Made by a program: the position numbers and the translations under genes. The notes beneath the pieces were generated by a model. It made no database searches and was not told the DNA's origin. It saw nothing but the letters and a program-made list of their open reading frames with translations. Below are positions 35,804 through 47,000 of a stretch of 64,000 nt of DNA, in pieces. How positions within the stretch are numbered: the first letter of the stretch is position 1; every line of letters begins with the position of its first letter. The DNA is from Lepidodermella squamata (Eukaryota > Gastrotricha), in the NCBI GenBank assembly GCA_047495785.1, contig JBLDXI010000015.1, positions 558,001-622,000 on the forward strand, written 5' to 3'.

Positions 35804-37157
35804 ATGGCTGCTGCTAAAATCCGCATCGCGTTATTGTATACTTTAGCAGCTGCTACAGCTTTGGCCCAGAAACCATATCGTCGGCGAATCAATGATATTT
35901 CTGACTTCCATTCAAAGCAAATGGCGACAAACTACATTAGGGCTTGTCCTCAAGTTGAATCCCTAGTTCTGCCAGTCGATACGATGATTGTATCAAACTT
36001 CACCAGGCCACTTGCAACTTTCGTAACATTCAACCTTTATCGCCTAATCCAGATTGATGACCTAGCTAAGAGGTAGGCTCTGCAGACAATTTTCCACTAA
36101 AAGTTTGACAAAATTTACCTCAGCATGTCTGTTTGGGCGACGATGACTTTGTACTGGCATTATCCGTGCGCAGAATTCTCATGCGAAGATTTGATCGAAG
36201 ATGCGCAAGTTTGCCAAAGCGCAAAAGCAAGATTAAGTGAGGACGAATACGCGCAGTTTTTCATGACTGTGCTGCAAGACGGCCAGTATTGGACACCGGG
36301 CCTAACCCACATGAACGCAATGACTGAGGCCAGGCCGATTGAAGCGTACGATTCCTTTAACTTTACTCAAGTTTGTAAACAATTCTTCCAACAGGCAAAC
36401 GAACAACAAAATATATATTCAGCCGATCCAGAACTCCGCCTACCTATTTGCCCAGGGCAGATTCGATACTTCGTGCAGCGACTTCTCATTTGAAAATTTC
36501 CCACTCGACACGCTTGAATGTTCGATAATTTTCGACTCTGATGAGCCTGCAAATATACTGGAATACAGTGTCTCGAGTTTTAACATCGACCAGTCTTCAC
36601 TTTCAACTTTTGTCAGCTCGACTGATATTTGGCAGTTCAATGGTCTATTGGCAGCCAAAGCAGAGAAATCAAACCAAAGCGAGGCTCTGCCTCTGACTCG
36701 GTTGACGTTCACCCTGTCTTTTACTCGGAAGTACCAATACTTCATCGCTAACATATTTTTGCCAATTATCGCTCTTTTTGTCATGCAAATCGCTGATTTG
36801 ATCATGCCGCCTGATTGCCCTGATCGGGTTGGGTTCGGGGTTACTATAGTCTTGGCGTTTTCAGTCATTTTAGCCCTTGTTTTCAGCCAGATTCCTAAAT
36901 CATCTGAAACCATTCACCTAATCAATTTGGTCATCTTTAAATTCGTGACTGGCCTTGTTTTGTCGTTTTACGAGATCGTGGCTTTGACGGCATTTTCCAA
37001 CCGCGATGATTATTTGAAGAGGCAGTATAAATTTAACCTTGGTAGGCTAACGTTTCGATTCTCGTTGGCTAGAGCATGCGATTTCACGGTCGGAATTTTC
37101 ATGGCTATCGTAGCGATCATTTATGATGCTTCAACAGTGACCAGCATGATGTGCTGA
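35804..37157 (+). CDS. Cys-loop ligand-gated ion channel subunit
   Basis: Three exons: 35804-36072, 36124-36370, 36423-37157 (phases 2, 0); 416 residues. The start gives a signal peptide (MAAAKIRIALLYTLAAATALAQ); an in-frame upstream Met at 35729 would bury it. The extracellular domain has the loop-D-like MTLYWHYP and a Cys-loop CSDFSFENFPLDTLEC near residue 189. Four membrane helices follow: YFIANIFLPIIALFVMQIADL (M1, split here only by name), GVTIVLAFSVILALVFSQIP (M2), LVIFKFVTGLVLSFYEIVAL (M3) and FTVGIFMAIVAIIY (M4). M2 and the following IPKSSETIHL resemble the nicotinic/cationic branch more than glycine/GABA channels, so a cation channel is likely but not proven. Two oddities: the Cys-loop holds 14 residues instead of 13, and the M3-M4 loop is only about 30 residues. 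Confidence 0.8.
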
Positions 37158-37620
37158 ATACTCAAAAACCTAAAAAGAAAGCTAACTTGTTGTGATTAGT
37201 ATGATTCGTGAGTTGAACATGGCTCTCAGAATGTCTGCTATCCTTCGATCGAAACTTTGTGTGAAAAGTTACCATATTTTGAGTCTTTTTGGTTGTCCTG
37301 CCGCATTTGATTTGTTTTATATATACGTCACGCGTAGTTGTTCCACCCGTGAGACGCTATGCTCCTAAATTATCTACATTAATATCTAATCACTCGCTTA
37401 TCACCCGAGGATTCGCCCATCACAGACCTGCTTCGATCGTAGAGTCATCACGGCATCATAGCTCTACAGCAAGGTTGAATTAGCGAAACCACCTCACGTG
37501 CGCATTGCCGGATCTCACTTAAGCTAATAAAATCGTCCTAAACCACAAGAAAACGTGACTTATACTCCAACCAAACCGAAGAATACTTTGCATGTTTAAT
37601 GCTTACCCTCCAGCCTCATA
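37158..37620. other. Intergenic region, partly duplicated
   Basis: From about 37287 to the receptor ATG the sequence is a close match to 48370-48720 before the second receptor (for example the shared TTTTTGGTTGTCCTGCCG). It is therefore the 5' part of the receptor duplication and presumably carries the promoter. Confidence 0.6.
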
Positions 37621-40617
37621 ATGAACCTCGTTTTCACGTTCCTCCTTTACAGCTTAACCCTAGCGTTTGTCCAAGCTGCGACTAAAATTGCTCTTAATGC
37701 ATCGATGCCGGCCTATGAAGCGTCCTATGACTTTGGAAATAGGACCAGCAATCGTACGAAGATTCACGTCCTCATGTCGATAACATACAGCGGGACCATC
37801 GGGATGGGCCCGCCATGCAGTGAAGCAAAAGGCATTGCTCTCGACCAGCTTAGAGCAAATCCCACCTGGCTGCCAGGGTACGAAGTCGTCCTAGATCTAA
37901 TAGACGACCAATGCCTCGACGCTGTAGCTCTTGAAAGTTATACCACGCGGCTCAGGTCTAATGATGACTCAAAACACCTTTTCCCCATATTGGTAGCCCC
38001 AGAGTGTGACGAGCAAATAGGACAAGTGATGTCTGCATCTCTTGTGAAGCAATTCAATTTCTTTGGGGTGAGTCCAATCTCAGGTTAGTGATTTTGTCAA
38101 TTGCTTCTCGATTTCTCAGATGACCTTAGCTCAAGGAACAAACAGGCTTTATCTAGAGAGAAATCGGTTCCCCAATTACTTCAATTTCGGCCAAAGAGGC
38201 GACATTCAATACATAGCCCTAGCGAAATTCATATCAAAAATGGGATGGGATAAAGTAGCAGTTGTATCCGTTCTTAGTTACTATTCGAATATGGTGAGCG
38301 TTTTTATGATTACACCACTGATAAGAGTAATATACATATTCTCAGATGGATCCCGGCCTTGTCATGGCTCTTGAATCCGAGAACATAAAGATATCCTACT
38401 TTGGAAAATTAAACACGTCGTTTGACGATATACCTGAGGTTAGAAGCGAGTTCGAGATGATGAAGCGAATCGACCCCAGGATTATTGTCAGCCAATCTGG
38501 AAGAACGACAGCTGTGGCGTGTTGGCTGTACATGATGGGCATGTATGGCCCTCAATATGTTGTATTCAGCCTATCCTGGTTCCCGTGGCTTTACCCGGGA
38601 ACTTCGATCTTCCCCCAGAACGTGGATTGGTGCAATGAGGAAATATTTCTTAAAGTTGCCCCTAGTTTCATTTACTACGGCGATACAGGACTGGGGCAAA
38701 TTCTTGGTCCGGATACAACTGATTCGACTGGCTTATCTGAGGTGGCGATGCGGGAGAAGTTGAAAGAGAGGATCGATCGACCTGAAACACATCCTACCTG
38801 GGAGTATTGGCCTGTTATTTGCTACGACAGAGCGCTAACAGTTGGATACCTTCTACATGAGACAGAGCGTGTCCTAAACGAGAGGAACGAGACTTTGATC
38901 GACTGGGTAACATCAGGCTGGAACTTCAGGACCAGAGGTAGCCAAGTTGTGGATGCAGTCAAGGAAGCTTCGTATAGGCTCAATATCACTGGCTTGAAGG
39001 GTGAGTATGGTATTAATCGTGCGACTAACCTCACTAAAGGTTACGTCCCTATCACCTTCACCCGGACCTTCGCAAACACTTCCGGATTCGCAACAGCAGC
39101 GTATCTCAAGCAGAATGAGAAAACGCCCATTAGAGTTCTTGGCCTAGAGTGGAAGACAAAAAATGGCCTGCCACCGCTTGACGAGGTGGAGAAAATCGAT
39201 ACTAATGTTCCAATGATTCCGAGAGCATCTAGCTATATTTTGATTATCATAGCTGCGTCTCAATCTCTTCTAATTCTTCTGAGTATATCTATAGGTTTCA
39301 TCAAAAAGCAGAGACTAACGGATCGATTCAAACAAATGCAGTTCAGAATTGCAGATTTTGTAATCTTAATTGGTGACCTGGCTTTGATAGCTTCGATATT
39401 TTTCATTCCTTTTGGAACTGGCGATGCATCAATCCAGGTGAATTGCACTATCATAGCATTTCTTTGGACTGGAGGCATTTCCATGATTTTTGCTGGGATT
39501 TCCTCTAAGTTGAATATTCAGGAGCTACTGATGCCGAATCTCGTACCATTTCAAAGCAGAGCTTACAGCACGTTTAGCAACATCCCAGCTATCCGAATGG
39601 TAGAGGATGAATCTTGTTTAAGTAGAGCAGTAAATTCCTTAATCAATAGTACGAAGCTCTTCTCAGCCTGTTGGACTATCAGCCAGATAGGTATAATAGC
39701 GATTCTTATAGCCGTGAGGCCAATTCAGGCGACACCGCACTTCACAGGCCAGACGTTAGAAGGATCAGATTCTAGTGTTATCATCCGGCCTTATTACTAC
39801 AAATGTCAGGTTTTAAAGTCATTCTTCGACAGTTTGGACGGACTTGCGATCGCATCCATCGCAGTCTTACTGCAATTTGGACTACTGTTTCGCATATGCT
39901 TTCAGGTATACAACGTTCAAACATCTAAGGTAAGTATCGATTTCCCGGGTTGATATCACCCCCATTGAATTTTATTTCGGAAATTGCAGCGCTTGAGACG
40001 ATCCTTTCGAGGTCGAGACGTGCGTAACATGGCGAGATTTGTCTACTGCAAAATCTCGCTGATCGTAGCTGCGATTGCATTGGCTTTCATGAGTCCGCCC
40101 TATCAAACTGAGTATCAGCCTGTTCTGCTAGCTTCCTTCGCTATGGCATTTACCGCGGCTAATTTTGTTCCCGTCGTCATTATGAAGGTATGAATGATGA
40201 TGAACGATGAGTTTTGATTAGCTCATGCGACTCTCATGCGACTGTCCTCTCACTTTTCAGATGCTGATCAAAACTCGGACACTTGTCGTGCTAGCAGGGC
40301 ATGTCGAAATCGGGAGGGCACATCCGTCTTGATGAATGCTGGCTTAGATTATTCCATGTCAAATCCCAAATTACTGCCAAAATGGAAGTTGACGCCGGAT
40401 ATTTTTGATTTTTTAGTTTGAAGTTGGGATGAAATGAATAATTCAGCTCTGTTGACCGGATTTTTCTTCGCCATCCAATGTCCAGCTTCATCCAATTCCA
40501 TGCATTGAGAAAAAATTTAATCACTCGAAAGCGTCCGTTTTAAAGAAAAAGGCTGAAGGGATGATACAACATACACGTCGAAATTTGATCTAAAGAGGTT
40601 GCTGATATCATTGATGA
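37287..40617 (+). repeat. Direct duplication unit, copy 1 (receptor gene 1 with flanks)
   Basis: About 3.3 kb that matches 48370-51680 through the upstream region, all exons and introns, and about 285 bp after the stop. The right limit is set by eye where GATCTAAAGAGGTTGCTGA stops resembling the partner. Confidence 0.7.
37621..40332 (+). CDS. GABA-B-like class C GPCR, paralogue 1
   Basis: Five exons, all junctions phase 0: 37621-38067, 38120-38293, 38346-39929, 39990-40187, 40261-40332; 824 residues. Signal peptide (MNLVFTFLLYSLTLAFVQA), then a two-lobed Venus-flytrap domain with GABA-B hallmarks: MGPPCSEAKGIALDQL, LIDDQCLDA, FPNYFNFGQRGD, DPRIIVSQSG, MYGPQYVVFSLSWFP. Seven helices run from about residue 500 to 800 (first SSYILIIIAASQSLLILL, third with VNC, loop 2 with YYYKCQ). 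There is no Cys-rich domain between the two parts, which fits the GABA-B subgroup rather than metabotropic glutamate receptors. The cytoplasmic tail is very short (about 20 residues), with no room for the coiled coil that pairs mammalian GABA-B subunits. The ligand is unknown. An AG lies 7 nt before the ATG. Confidence 0.85.
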
Positions 40618-42170
40618 TTGATCAAATCACATTTTTTACCTCAGGCCGTAAACAAATGAAATGAACATGTAAACTGCAACGAAAATTCAATATACAAATT
40701 GCCAACTGCTCTAAAGATGAAGTAATCCCAATGCTCTAATGCTCCAATGCTCCAATGCTAAAAAAAGCTCTAATGCTAAACGTGGCTAACAATCCAGATA
40801 GACCGCCGCGATTTTTCTCAAGAAGTAGATTCGCGACCTGGTTAACATGCCGCTGAGATCACCTGCGATTTTGAAACCGGCCTTCCTTGCAGCTATCAGA
40901 GCCCAATTCGATGACGCCGCTATTTAAGGCTCGTACAAGCCCTACAGGGGCGTAACCAGGAAATTCTTTTGGTAGTTGTTATGGATTTGAGAGTGAAATT
41001 TGCATTTTCTTAGGATAATCTAAGGTCGGAAAATAGGAAATATTGAAAATGTCTGGATTTCGGGCAAAGCGAGACTTTTTTGACAACTTTGCCAACATTT
41101 CGTCAAGTTTATAAGCCATTTTATAGGGAAAATAGGCCTAAGAGGGGTTTTTGAGATTTCATTTTGGTAGCTGTTTGAACGATTGGTTGATATCGTTAGC
41201 TAATGAAAATGGTTCAGACAGTGTTCCAATTTTTGCCCACTGAACCACGCTCAGTGGCAGAAACAAAAACATATTCCTTATATTGAAACCGTTGAGTAAT
41301 GGGGTAGGGGTATAGTTAATCGGCGTTCACTTTTAAGGTCTTGTGAAGCCGGCCAGGTATTTTTTAGTTGAAAATTCGCAATTTTTGTGGTTATAAATCT
41401 AAAATTTGTCATTCTCATTAGATCCGATTATTAATCTGGAACATGCCCGAAAGGTAGTTAGAAGGAGACCTAAAATTTCTTCCAACTAAAAAAAAACCCG
41501 CTTCGAGATGCTAATTTTTTTAATTTTCAGGGCTAAATCGGCTAGAAAAATCGCTCGCATTCTAATTTCTTAATTGTCCCGCATTATACTTACTCCCCTA
41601 GAACAGCATCGAAGTCTTGAAGCTTTAAGCTTCAGGAAATTACATCAGTGAATTTTTAATCAAGTATTAACTAGTTTCGCGAATTTTGCTAATGGAAACT
41701 ATTGCGTAGTCAAAAAAACTTCGGAAGAATACAGTTGTTTCCAAATTGCGAACACTTTTTCGCAATTTCTTCTCAGTGACAAACACTTTCAAGTTACGAA
41801 AAAAATCGGAGGTCTGGTTTCAGTAATGAGTAACATTTGCTCTGCTTTTTTCAGTTTCAGACATGTGGACAGCAAAAAAAATCTACCGTACTGCCCGAAA
41901 AGTTAGTCAGCCTCAATTATAAGACGGGGTCCAAGGGTCATTCGAAATAATAAAGGTCAGGCCTCAAATAGTCCCAGAAATGTCAAAACCTATTTGGATC
42001 TCATTTCGTTAACGAGAAACGTTTCTGTCTGGTCCAAAGTGAAAATCTTGGTTAACGGAGCGATATTGACATAACTCCTTGCTAAGATTATGGTCCAATT
42101 TAGCTTTATGTTAGCGTTTTAAATGGCAAAAAACGCTAAAAGCTGGGAAATAGCATTTGGCATATTTCTG
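40333..42170. other. Intergenic region with retrotransposon 3' boundary
   Basis: After the duplicated 3' flank (to about 40617) the sequence is AT-rich and stop-rich, with a short tandem repeat at 40727-40778. No gene recognised. The exact 3' end of the retrotransposon lies near 42,170-42,200. Confidence 0.5.
40727..40778. repeat. Short tandem repeat of AATGCTC-type units
   Basis: Units CCAATGCT, CTAATGCT, CCAATGCT, CCAATGCT, then an A-run and CTAATGCTA. Confidence 0.8.
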
Positions 42171-42325
42171 ATTTATTTTTACTACCACCGCCTGTTACGG
42201 CGCTCTCGGCGCGATTACATAGCCTCATAGACTTAGAAATTTATGATGCAATCAACAATGTAAAAAGGCGATATAAAATGAACGGTAGAAAAGATAATAT
42301 GCCGTTTCTCTAAAAAGAGTGCTGG

Positions 42326-45235
42326 TTATAAAACGACTTGTAGCCAGTCCCGTGGGTCGTGTGAGAGGCTCAGCTGGCTAGGTTTTGAAACTTCACGTAA
42401 ATGCCAAGCTGGGCACTTATCGGCAAGTACTTTGCGAGCGTCTTCTGACGTTGGGCGGATACCGCAGACGTAGTTGATGTAGTCCGCCGTATCTAGACCT
42501 GCTGCTAAGCAGCGTTCGCCATAGCGTTTGAAGGCACCAAGGAAGACATCCTCAATGGAGTCGACTCCGGCGTAAGCGATGACGTCTATTACTTCCGTTT
42601 CGAAGGGCAGATCAAACAAGGCTCGAAGGCAGTGGGCTTGGATTTCCAACAGTTTTGCAACCGAGGAGGGCGCAAGGCAACGAAGGGCAGGGGCTCCATA
42701 GGCAACCAAGGACTCCAGGACTGTTTTATAAAAGAGCACACAAAGGTTTTTAGGCAAAACATGCCGCTTGGCCAAGGCGTAGAGGGCGCCAAGGCGAGGC
42801 TTCAGTTTTGAGGCAATTATTTCAAGATGGTAATTCCAACTTAGCTGGGGCGTGAGATAAATCCCGAGGTAGCGTGCGCGGTTGACCTGAGGCAGGGGCT
42901 GGCCATATAGCTCAAAGCGTACTTCAGGAGGCGAGTTGCCATATCTACCGAAGACGATCACTTCACACTTCCCCGGGCTTAAGCGAAGCCGCCATTTGTT
43001 GCACCACACTTCGATTGAGCGTAGGCGCTTTCTTAGCCTCGCGACGCTGGCTGCAATCGAGTAGCCGAAGGTCCAGATTAGGGAGTCGTCAGCAAATGTG
43101 CCTTTTGCGACAGATCTGGTGGCGTCTTGCGGCGAGGAACCTTTTGGCTGAATGTCCATGGCATAAAAGATAAAAAGTAGAGGTGATAAAGGCGACCCCT
43201 GCGGTACGCCGCAAAAAATATCTCTGCTTGCACTTAGACTGCTGCCAACCCTTACTTGAAACGAGCGTTCTCTTAAGAAGTCCGAAATCCATCATACCAA
43301 TGGAATCGGCAAACCTGATTGTTTTAGTTTTAGCCGCAAGCCGTTATGCCATATAACATCAAATGCAGCCTTGAAATCCAAGAGAATAGCGACCAGCTTT
43401 TGTCGTTTTGATATGGCTAGACCGATGTCGCTGATGAACCGGAACACAGGGTCGATGGTTGACCTAAGAGACCTGAAACCATACTGGTGGGATGGAAGCA
43501 ATTTGTTTATTTCGAGAAAACGATAGAGAAATTTCGCTACGATTACTTCGAGCCCTTTGCCGAGTGATGGCAGAAGGGACACCGGTCGGTAAGAGTCTGG
43601 CAAACAAGAATCCTTCCCCTCTTTGAGTATGGGCACTATAATCGCGATTTTCCAAGCACGGGGTACATACCCGGAGTTCAAACTCACTTTGTAGAGATAC
43701 CTTAGATGGCCTACCAGAGCTGAGCCGCCTTTCTTGAGCAAGATATTTGAGACATTGTCATGACCAGGGGCCTTCCATTTCAGCTGCCTGAGCATTTGCT
43801 TTACCGCCCATTTTGGGACTTTTATAGACTGATTTCGGGGCACTGTCGGAAAAGGTTTCATCGTTTCATCACTGGCCATTGCAGCATCTGTTTCATTCCA
43901 GAATTTGACATCTTCTGGCTTGGTCGACGTAGCTGGTGGGCCTTTCAGAACTTCGGAGAAAGTTTCGGCAAGTAACTCGCACTTTTCGCCGTCGTCGATG
44001 ACATTTAGTCCTAGAGCGTTTCTCAGCACAGCGATCTTGCGATGGCGACGCCGCGATGAGAGTTTGGAGTTCACAGCTTGCCACGCTGGTCTGGGCTTAT
44101 TTTCCTCAAAAAGTTTTACCAGTCTTATGAGGAAGAGTTCACATTGCTTGATTTTTTGAGCTATAATTAAGTGTTTAATCTGTTTGTTTAACCTATTGCA
44201 TTCGGTCTTGACTTGTGGGTCGCGAGTGCGATCATATAGCCTTTGCATTTTATTACGCTGTTCCAGCTTGGTAGCTATTTCTGGCGTTAAGCGCCAAGTA
44301 GGTAGAGATTTTTCCGTGCAAGTTGGTATCGTTTCTTTGGCCGCCATGCTGATGGCTTCAATTATCGCGTTTAGGTATAAATCTATCTTACTTACCGGAT
44401 CGCCGGGCATGGGCTTTAAAGGAAGAGCGAGAATTGATAATAAAACTTTTAATTTTTCGGAGAATTTTTTCCAATTGGCTTTATAGAAATTCAATCTCGG
44501 TTCATTACCGTTTGGCCGAGGGGGCTCCGAGGTGGTGCTGAAATCGACATTCAACACTGTCGCACAGTGGTCGCTACCAAACTTGTCCGCCACCATGGGC
44601 GGTTGGGTCAACATCGACAAGGCTGCCTGATTGGCGAGCCAAATGTCCAACTGCCGACCTCGTCCCTGAGGTGAGAAATGCGTCGGCTGGCCGGAGCTAA
44701 TAAGAGTGTGACCCTCGCGGTCCAGCCAGTCGACCATGACCGCCCCCGAGGCATTGATCGAATCGTCCGGCCTGGAAAGCCGTGGGTGCCAACAGTTGAG
44801 GTCGCCAGCTAGCACGCATGGCTCGTCGGAGTCGACTACGCCACCTAGTGCTAAGGAAAGAAACGAAACGTCAAGTGGATAGCCGGGGGAGCTATACCCC
44901 GTTGCAACCGTTAGCGTTTTCCCGTGTTTGTTTACCAGTTTGAGAGCGAGCCATTCGCTATGTGTGGTATTGTGTGAATAGAACTCACTTACCCTGATCG
45001 AGTTTTTGACCGCAATCGCAACTCCCCCGTAGGCTACGTTGTTGCCAGCTTTTTGTTCCCTACCTACACGAAAAATGACAAAGCCTGGGATTTCGAAATT
45101 ATCATTAGATGAGAGCCACGTTTCATTGATTAGGACAATGTCTAGAAAGAGCGATTGGATAAGAAATAATAGTTCAACTAGTCTATCTATGATTTTGGAA
45201 CCGTGGCCTTTGTTCCACTGTCCTATCCTAAACAT
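42326..45235 (-). pseudogene. Retrotransposon ORF2: endonuclease and reverse transcriptase, one nonsense codon
   Basis: Continuous frame of 970 codons broken only by a TGA at 43294-43292. N-terminal apurinic-type endonuclease: MFRIGQWN, INETWL (metal-binding Glu), AGDLNCWHP and GSDHCATV (catalytic His). Reverse transcriptase: KAPGHDNV, VPILKEGKD, SYRPVSLLPSLGKGLE, HQYGFRSLRST, AILLDFKAAFD (first Asp). Beyond the stop come GVPQGSPLSPLLF and FADDSLIW (FADD in place of YADD), then the thumb-like end. The stop follows SGLPIPLV, just before the WISDFL stretch, so the product as written lacks the FADD catalytic aspartates and cannot work. The ATG overlaps the end of ORF1 by 8 nt. Confidence 0.85.
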
Positions 45236-46844
45236 TGTTTAAATTTGACGATCTACCTTTGCCGTTTGGCTTCGAGCTGCTCTTGGAGTCGTCCTTGGCA
45301 TGCTGCATGGGGACATCCCGGGCCGTTTCGGTGACTAGGTCGCCGTCGTTGATGCTCACATGGACAAATGATTTGTTACCCTTAAGCAGAGCTATGAGTT
45401 CCGTCATTTTGGTTTCTAGCGCTTCAATACGCTGAGCCTGCCTGGTAAGCACTTCGGCGATCACGGAGTCAACCTGAGTTTTCAACTTCTTTAGCACTGC
45501 GTTGGTGATCTGTTCGATTTTAGCGTCATCAATCTGAACCAGAGACTCCTGTCCTGAGGGAGCTTGCGTGCTGGCAGCTGATGCCAGCTTGTTCGTCTTC
45601 ACTTGCTGAAGCTCTAGCCATACGTTCTTGACAGGCGGCGGGGCAGCGACGGGCGTCGGCCTTGCACCGTCGGCTTGCTGCTGTGCTGTGTCGGACCCTA
45701 AAATTTTGTGGATTGCGGACCTATTCTTGGCTTCGAGTTTACTCCAAGCATCTCGTACTGCCTTGCAGCCAAACCAGCCAGACGAGTGCAGACCATCGCA
45801 GTTCGCACACTTCCGGAAGGCTTCGTTGCCAGCTTTCTTGCACTCATGAGTGATGTGGGCGCCAGCGCACCAGCCGCATTTAGCAGCCTTCGCCTTGCAG
45901 GCTGTTGTGAGATGCTCGAAGGATTGGCAGTAGTTGCACCTGGGCGGGTTGACCTTGGCTTTCATTTCTTTGCCGAAGATTTGCCATATTTTCTGCCAAC
46001 GTAACCCATTGTTTAGAACATTCCAAGCTATAGCCTTAGATTTGAAAAAGCAGATAACAGTTTGATGATCGTTTTTCGAGGTGACCACCACGTCCTCAAC
46101 GTAATCTGACCAGTTGGCCTTGACTTCTTCAGCGCTCACTTCGTTCGGGAAATTAGTACAGATCACAGCCCTGCCCTCGACGATTGCCTTTTGGTGGAGA
46201 CTGGACGTGTCGTTCGCCGCGGCTGGGGGAGTTTCATTCGGGAAGATCTCGTAGTATCGCTTGGATCTGTGGACCCTCGCTTTGCCACCGAAGAGCGTCG
46301 GCGGCCAGTCCCGCTTCTCCAGCGCGGCCTTCGCCATCTCGGCCTCAATGAATGTTACCCGAATGCCACCTCTGGCTAATACCTTGATTTTGTAACACAC
46401 GTAATTGCCCTCGGGGAGACGCTGAAGTTCGTCCTGAACCGCCTTCTGATCGGTAAAGTTTGGCGGGACATTGTCAATTACAACAGTTCGCAGCTCTATT
46501 GCTTGATCACGGTTTTGGGCTTGCTTCACGGCGGTATTGGGCCCCTGTCCATGTGGGACCTCCCGGCGAGTGGCCACTTTTCGGTTGCGGCCGGGGGTAC
46601 TATCGGACCCGAACGAGGTGTTGCCCATTTCGGCTTCGCCTTCATTTCCGAGACGGAATTTCTTACCCTTTTTATTTGCGACCACCTGAAAATCGCTGTC
46701 GTCGGCTAGCCCGTCATCAGTTGATACCCTTGGCTCTTCGACAGACGCGTCCAGGTCGATTTCAGTAGCTTGGCTTATTGATTCGGTGAGGTCGTGGAAG
46801 ACCTCGCCGTCGTCGTCCGAAAAAGTTGACGGCTTAGCCATCAT
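45228..46844 (-). CDS. Retrotransposon ORF1: gag-like nucleic-acid-binding protein
   Basis: Intact frame of 538 codons. N-terminal 100 residues acidic and low complexity; then an RRM-like region (TVVIDNVPPNFTDQKAVQDEL and a second ICTNFPNEVSAEEVKANW, each quoted in part); then three zinc knuckles: CNYCQSFEHLTTAC (C-x2-C-x4-H-x4-C), CGWCAGAHITHEC and CANCDGLHSSGWFGC. A predicted coiled coil lies near the C terminus (heptad-like IEQITNAVLKKL ... IEALETKM). In this clade ORF1 binds the element RNA and helps to form the ribonucleoprotein. Stop TAG lies inside ATGTTTAG, the start of ORF2, suggesting reinitiation or coupled translation. Confidence 0.8.
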   Translation of the reverse strand: MMAKPSTFSDDDGEVFHDLTESISQATEIDLDASVEEPRVSTDDGLADDSDFQVVANKKGKKFRLGNEGEAEMGNTSFGSDSTPGRNRKVATRREVPHGQGPNTAVKQAQNRDQAIELRTVVIDNVPPNFTDQKAVQDELQRLPEGNYVCYKIKVLARGGIRVTFIEAEMAKAALEKRDWPPTLFGGKARVHRSKRYYEIFPNETPPAAANDTSSLHQKAIVEGRAVICTNFPNEVSAEEVKANWSDYVEDVVVTSKNDHQTVICFFKSKAIAWNVLNNGLRWQKIWQIFGKEMKAKVNPPRCNYCQSFEHLTTACKAKAAKCGWCAGAHITHECKKAGNEAFRKCANCDGLHSSGWFGCKAVRDAWSKLEAKNRSAIHKILGSDTAQQQADGARPTPVAAPPPVKNVWLELQQVKTNKLASAASTQAPSGQESLVQIDDAKIEQITNAVLKKLKTQVDSVIAEVLTRQAQRIEALETKMTELIALLKGNKSFVHVSINDGDLVTETARDVPMQHAKDDSKSSSKPNGKGRSSNLNNV

Positions 46845-47000
46845 AGAGGGATTGTAATAGGGAACAAGCTGGGTTAAGCCCGGCTTGGAATTATTTAGAA
46901 GAGGTTGGGTAATTAGGAAATATAGATGATTAATTTATTGGCTTAGTGCCAGTATAGTAAATTGTAAGCTAAAGGGCTGAAAGAAAAGTCAAGTTAAGAA

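Larger units (their letters stand above)
42180..47000 (-). mobile_element. Jockey-type non-LTR retrotransposon, near full length
   Basis: Two overlapping open frames (ORF1 gag-like, ORF2 endonuclease plus reverse transcriptase) with about 150 bp of 5' leader and about 150 bp of 3' UTR. It lies antisense to the receptor genes, in the spacer between the two halves of the receptor duplication. The element has much higher GC in its coding part than the surrounding spacer. No RNase H domain follows the reverse transcriptase. Ends are approximate; I could not identify a target-site duplication or a clean poly-A tail by eye. Confidence 0.85.

Noticed and set aside
36440-36913. 157-codon minus-strand open frame over the ion-channel gene
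   Set aside because: Antisense of the exon encoding the Cys-loop, M1 and M2; no independent evidence.
40727-40778. Considered as a CRISPR-like array
   Set aside because: Units are 8 bp without spacers; it is a simple tandem repeat in an animal genome.
42326-46844. Considered as an LTR retrotransposon or retrovirus-like element
   Set aside because: No long terminal repeats, protease or integrase; the apurinic-type endonuclease followed by reverse transcriptase is the non-LTR order.
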